Below, in pieces: positions 5,225-6,220 of a stretch of 6,220 nt of DNA. Location: positions 1 to 6,220 of the forward strand of contig JALUUN010000605.1 of the NCBI GenBank assembly GCA_027021325.1. The letters run 5' to 3'. Under the pieces are notes generated by a model. It ran no database searches, had not been told where the DNA came from, and saw only the letters and a program-made list of their open reading frames with translations. The DNA is from Planctomycetota bacterium. GTDB taxonomy: Bacteria > Planctomycetota > UBA1135. Numbering within the stretch: position 1 is the first letter of the stretch; each line of letters begins with the position of its first letter. A program made the position numbers and the translations under genes.

Positions 5225-5854
5225 CTAGAGGGGGCGCGCTGGGGGGGCCGGGATCCCGGGCCGTCTTCCGGTCCAGAGCACGCGCCCCGCCTCGGGCTCC
5301 AGGGCGCTGATGGAGCCCGTCGGCACCGGGATCTCCTCCCACTCCTCGATCTCCCGGCCCAGGGCCCGGGCGAGGACCGCCCGCGTCGGCCACAGGTGCG
5401 AGACCAGGGCCCAGCGCCGCCAGCCCCGTTCCCGGGCGTCGGCGACCAGGGCGTCGAAGGCCCGGAGCACCCGCTGCCGCAGCTCGGCCCGGGACTCCCC
5501 GCCATGTCCCTTCCAGCCCGCCGGGTCGGCGGCCTCGGCGGCCTGCTCGCCGGGCCGCAAGCGCTCCAGCTCCTCCGGGGTCCACCCGGTCCAGGCGCCA
5601 CGGTCGATCTCGCGGAAGTCCGGGACCAGGCGCAGGGGCCGCCCGGGCTGCAGGCGCAGGATCTCCTCGGCGCCCCGGCGCGCCCGCCCCAGCGGACTCG
5701 AACAGACCCCATCCAGAGGGCAGTCGGCGAGGAAGCGCGCCGCCTGCCGCGCCTCCTCCAGACCACGCTCCGAAAGCGGCACCTCGGTGCCGCCGTAGTA
5801 GGCACCGGGACGGACGGGGGCGACCTCACCGTGGCGCACGAGGAAGACGATCAC
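5225..5854 (-). CDS. Histidine phosphatase family protein (phosphoglycerate mutase-like), 209 aa
   Basis: Cytoplasmic phosphohydrolase of the histidine phosphatase superfamily, in the small-molecule branch with GpmB/CobC-type proteins. The catalytic motif is LVRHGE at residues 5-10, with phospho-accepting His8 and Arg7. Further hallmarks are LSERGLEEARQAARFL (28-42), CSSPLGRAR with phosphate-binding Arg57, the acid FREIDRGAWTGWTPEEL (Glu82), HGGESRAELRQRV (117-129) and the second His at VSHLWPTRAVL (His153). Most relatives have VSHGG at that point, so Leu-Trp after His153 is unusual and may shape the substrate pocket. The substrate (phosphosugar, nucleotide or alpha-ribazole phosphate) cannot be told. 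The start is GTG 5854, with GGAGG 8 bases upstream and the protein opening directly in the first beta strand. An open extension to 6184 is rejected because it overlaps the divergent exported-protein gene. Length fits the family. Confidence 0.9.
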   Translation of the reverse strand: MIVFLVRHGEVAPVRPGAYYGGTEVPLSERGLEEARQAARFLADCPLDGVCSSPLGRARRGAEEILRLQPGRPLRLVPDFREIDRGAWTGWTPEELERLRPGEQAAEAADPAGWKGHGGESRAELRQRVLRAFDALVADARERGWRRWALVSHLWPTRAVLARALGREIEEWEEIPVPTGSISALEPEAGRVLWTGRRPGIPAPPARPL

Positions 5855-5862
5855 CCCCCCAT

Positions 5863-5867
5863 CCTCC
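5863..5867 (-). promoter_or_regulatory. Ribosome binding site fixing the GTG start of the phosphatase
   Basis: GGAGG on the minus strand, 8 bases before GTG 5854. The ATG inside the spacer (5862-5860) is out of frame and meets a stop after three codons, leaving GTG as the start. Confidence 0.65.
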
Positions 5868-5928
5868 GCCGTCCTCCCCCCGCCCGGCAAGGAGAGACCC
5901 GCGAGCCGGTATCCGGCCCGGCGCCGCC

Positions 5929-5937
5929 TGCTACCGT
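5929..5937 (+). promoter_or_regulatory. Candidate extended -10 promoter for the exported protein
   Basis: TGCTACCGT contains TG-n before TACCGT, an extended -10 arrangement that can work with a poor -35. It lies 25 bases before ATG 5963, leaving room for a short leader that carries the GGGAG site at 5951-5955. Confidence 0.35.
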
Positions 5938-5962
5938 GGAGAACCCCCATGGGAGTTCCGCC

Positions 5963-6220
5963 ATGCCCCGGATCCCGGCCCTGCGCCTTCCGGCCGCCTT
6001 CGCCCTCCTCCTCGCCCTCCTCGGCCCGCCGCCCCTCGCCGCCCAGGGCATCGATCCCGGCGACGGCGGCAGCATCGAGCCCCCGGGCGGGGGCGTCGAG
6101 GACCTTCCCGGCCGGGCCGAGCCCGGCGACGTGAGCGGCGGCCGGGACGAGGACGACGAGGAAGAAGACGAGACTCCCTTCCACGTCTTCGCCACGGTCC
6201 AGGGCGTCGGCCCCATCCCC
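5963..6220 (+). CDS. Exported protein with acidic segment, N-terminal part (3'-truncated)
   Basis: First 86 codons of a gene that runs off the window. ATG 5963 has GGGAG 7 bases upstream. The N-terminus is a clear Sec-type signal peptide: two Arg (MPRIPALRLP), a hydrophobic core (AAFALLLALL), then GPPPLAAQ with probable cleavage after Ala27. The mature start is Gly/Pro/Asp-rich and looks disordered. Residues 62-70 are all acidic (DEDDEEEDE). A more ordered TPFHVFATVQGVGPIP follows up to the edge. No lipobox Cys is present, so a lipoprotein is unlikely. The function is not recognisable from this piece; the acidic stretch could bind Ca2+ or be a flexible linker. It diverges from the phosphatase gene across 108 bp. 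Confidence 0.75.
   Translation, partial: MPRIPALRLPAAFALLLALLGPPPLAAQGIDPGDGGSIEPPGGGVEDLPGRAEPGDVSGGRDEDDEEEDETPFHVFATVQGVGPIP

Noticed and set aside
5248..5259. CCGGGATCCCGG 12-bp palindrome as terminator of the MaoC gene
   Set aside because: It has no loop and no T tract and lies inside the 3' end of the phosphatase coding sequence; better explained by the local GGATCC and GC bias.
5855..6184. Upstream extension of the phosphatase on the minus strand
   Set aside because: The first beta strand with RHGE starts right at GTG 5854, preceded by GGAGG; the extension is antisense to a gene with a clear signal peptide.
5851..6216. Minus-strand frame with a poly-Ser run
   Set aside because: The Ser run is just the antisense of the GAC/GAG acidic codons of the exported protein.

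Overview
GC-rich (about 74% by eye sampling) chromosomal DNA of a bacterium. It carries eight protein-coding genes, two of them cut by the window edges. No tRNA, rRNA, CRISPR array or insertion sequence is visible. The best taxonomic hint is the subtilisin-like protease at the left edge. It ends in a roughly 100-residue beta-rich module (LTVPALTAG ... APGTTVWWTWSRTGLG ... TADATGRA) of a kind I associate with secreted proteins of Planctomycetota. The very high GC, GTG starts, weak or absent Shine-Dalgarno sequences at several genes, and single-gene transcription units fit that, but the assignment is an inference.

Layout: (1) 1-993 +, C-terminal part of a secreted S8 protease. (2) 994-1214, intergenic, with two inverted repeats and a structured leader. 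(3) 1215-1859 +, a helical protein of unknown function. (4) 1856-2428 -, a CvpA-like four-helix membrane protein. (5) 2514-4136 +, a 540-residue soluble protein of no family I recognise. (6) 4143-4478 -, a stand-alone Nfu/NifU N-terminal-type domain. (7) 4479-4683, a control region with an AT-rich island and several short tandem repeats. (8) 4684-5217 +, a MaoC-type hot-dog enoyl-CoA hydratase. (9) 5225-5854 -, a histidine phosphatase. (10) 5963 to the edge +, the start of an exported protein with a strongly acidic stretch.

From 1215 onwards the genes alternate strictly + - + - + - +. The three convergent pairs overlap by 4 bp or lie 6 and 7 bp apart. The three divergent pairs share gaps of 85, about 205 and 108 bp. 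No co-directional operon joins the genes, so each is probably its own transcription unit, and there is little reason to infer one shared pathway. I find no defence, mobile or biosynthetic system here. The most unusual parts are the repeat-dense control region before the MaoC gene, a marked excess of the word GGATCC, and the unassigned 540-residue protein.
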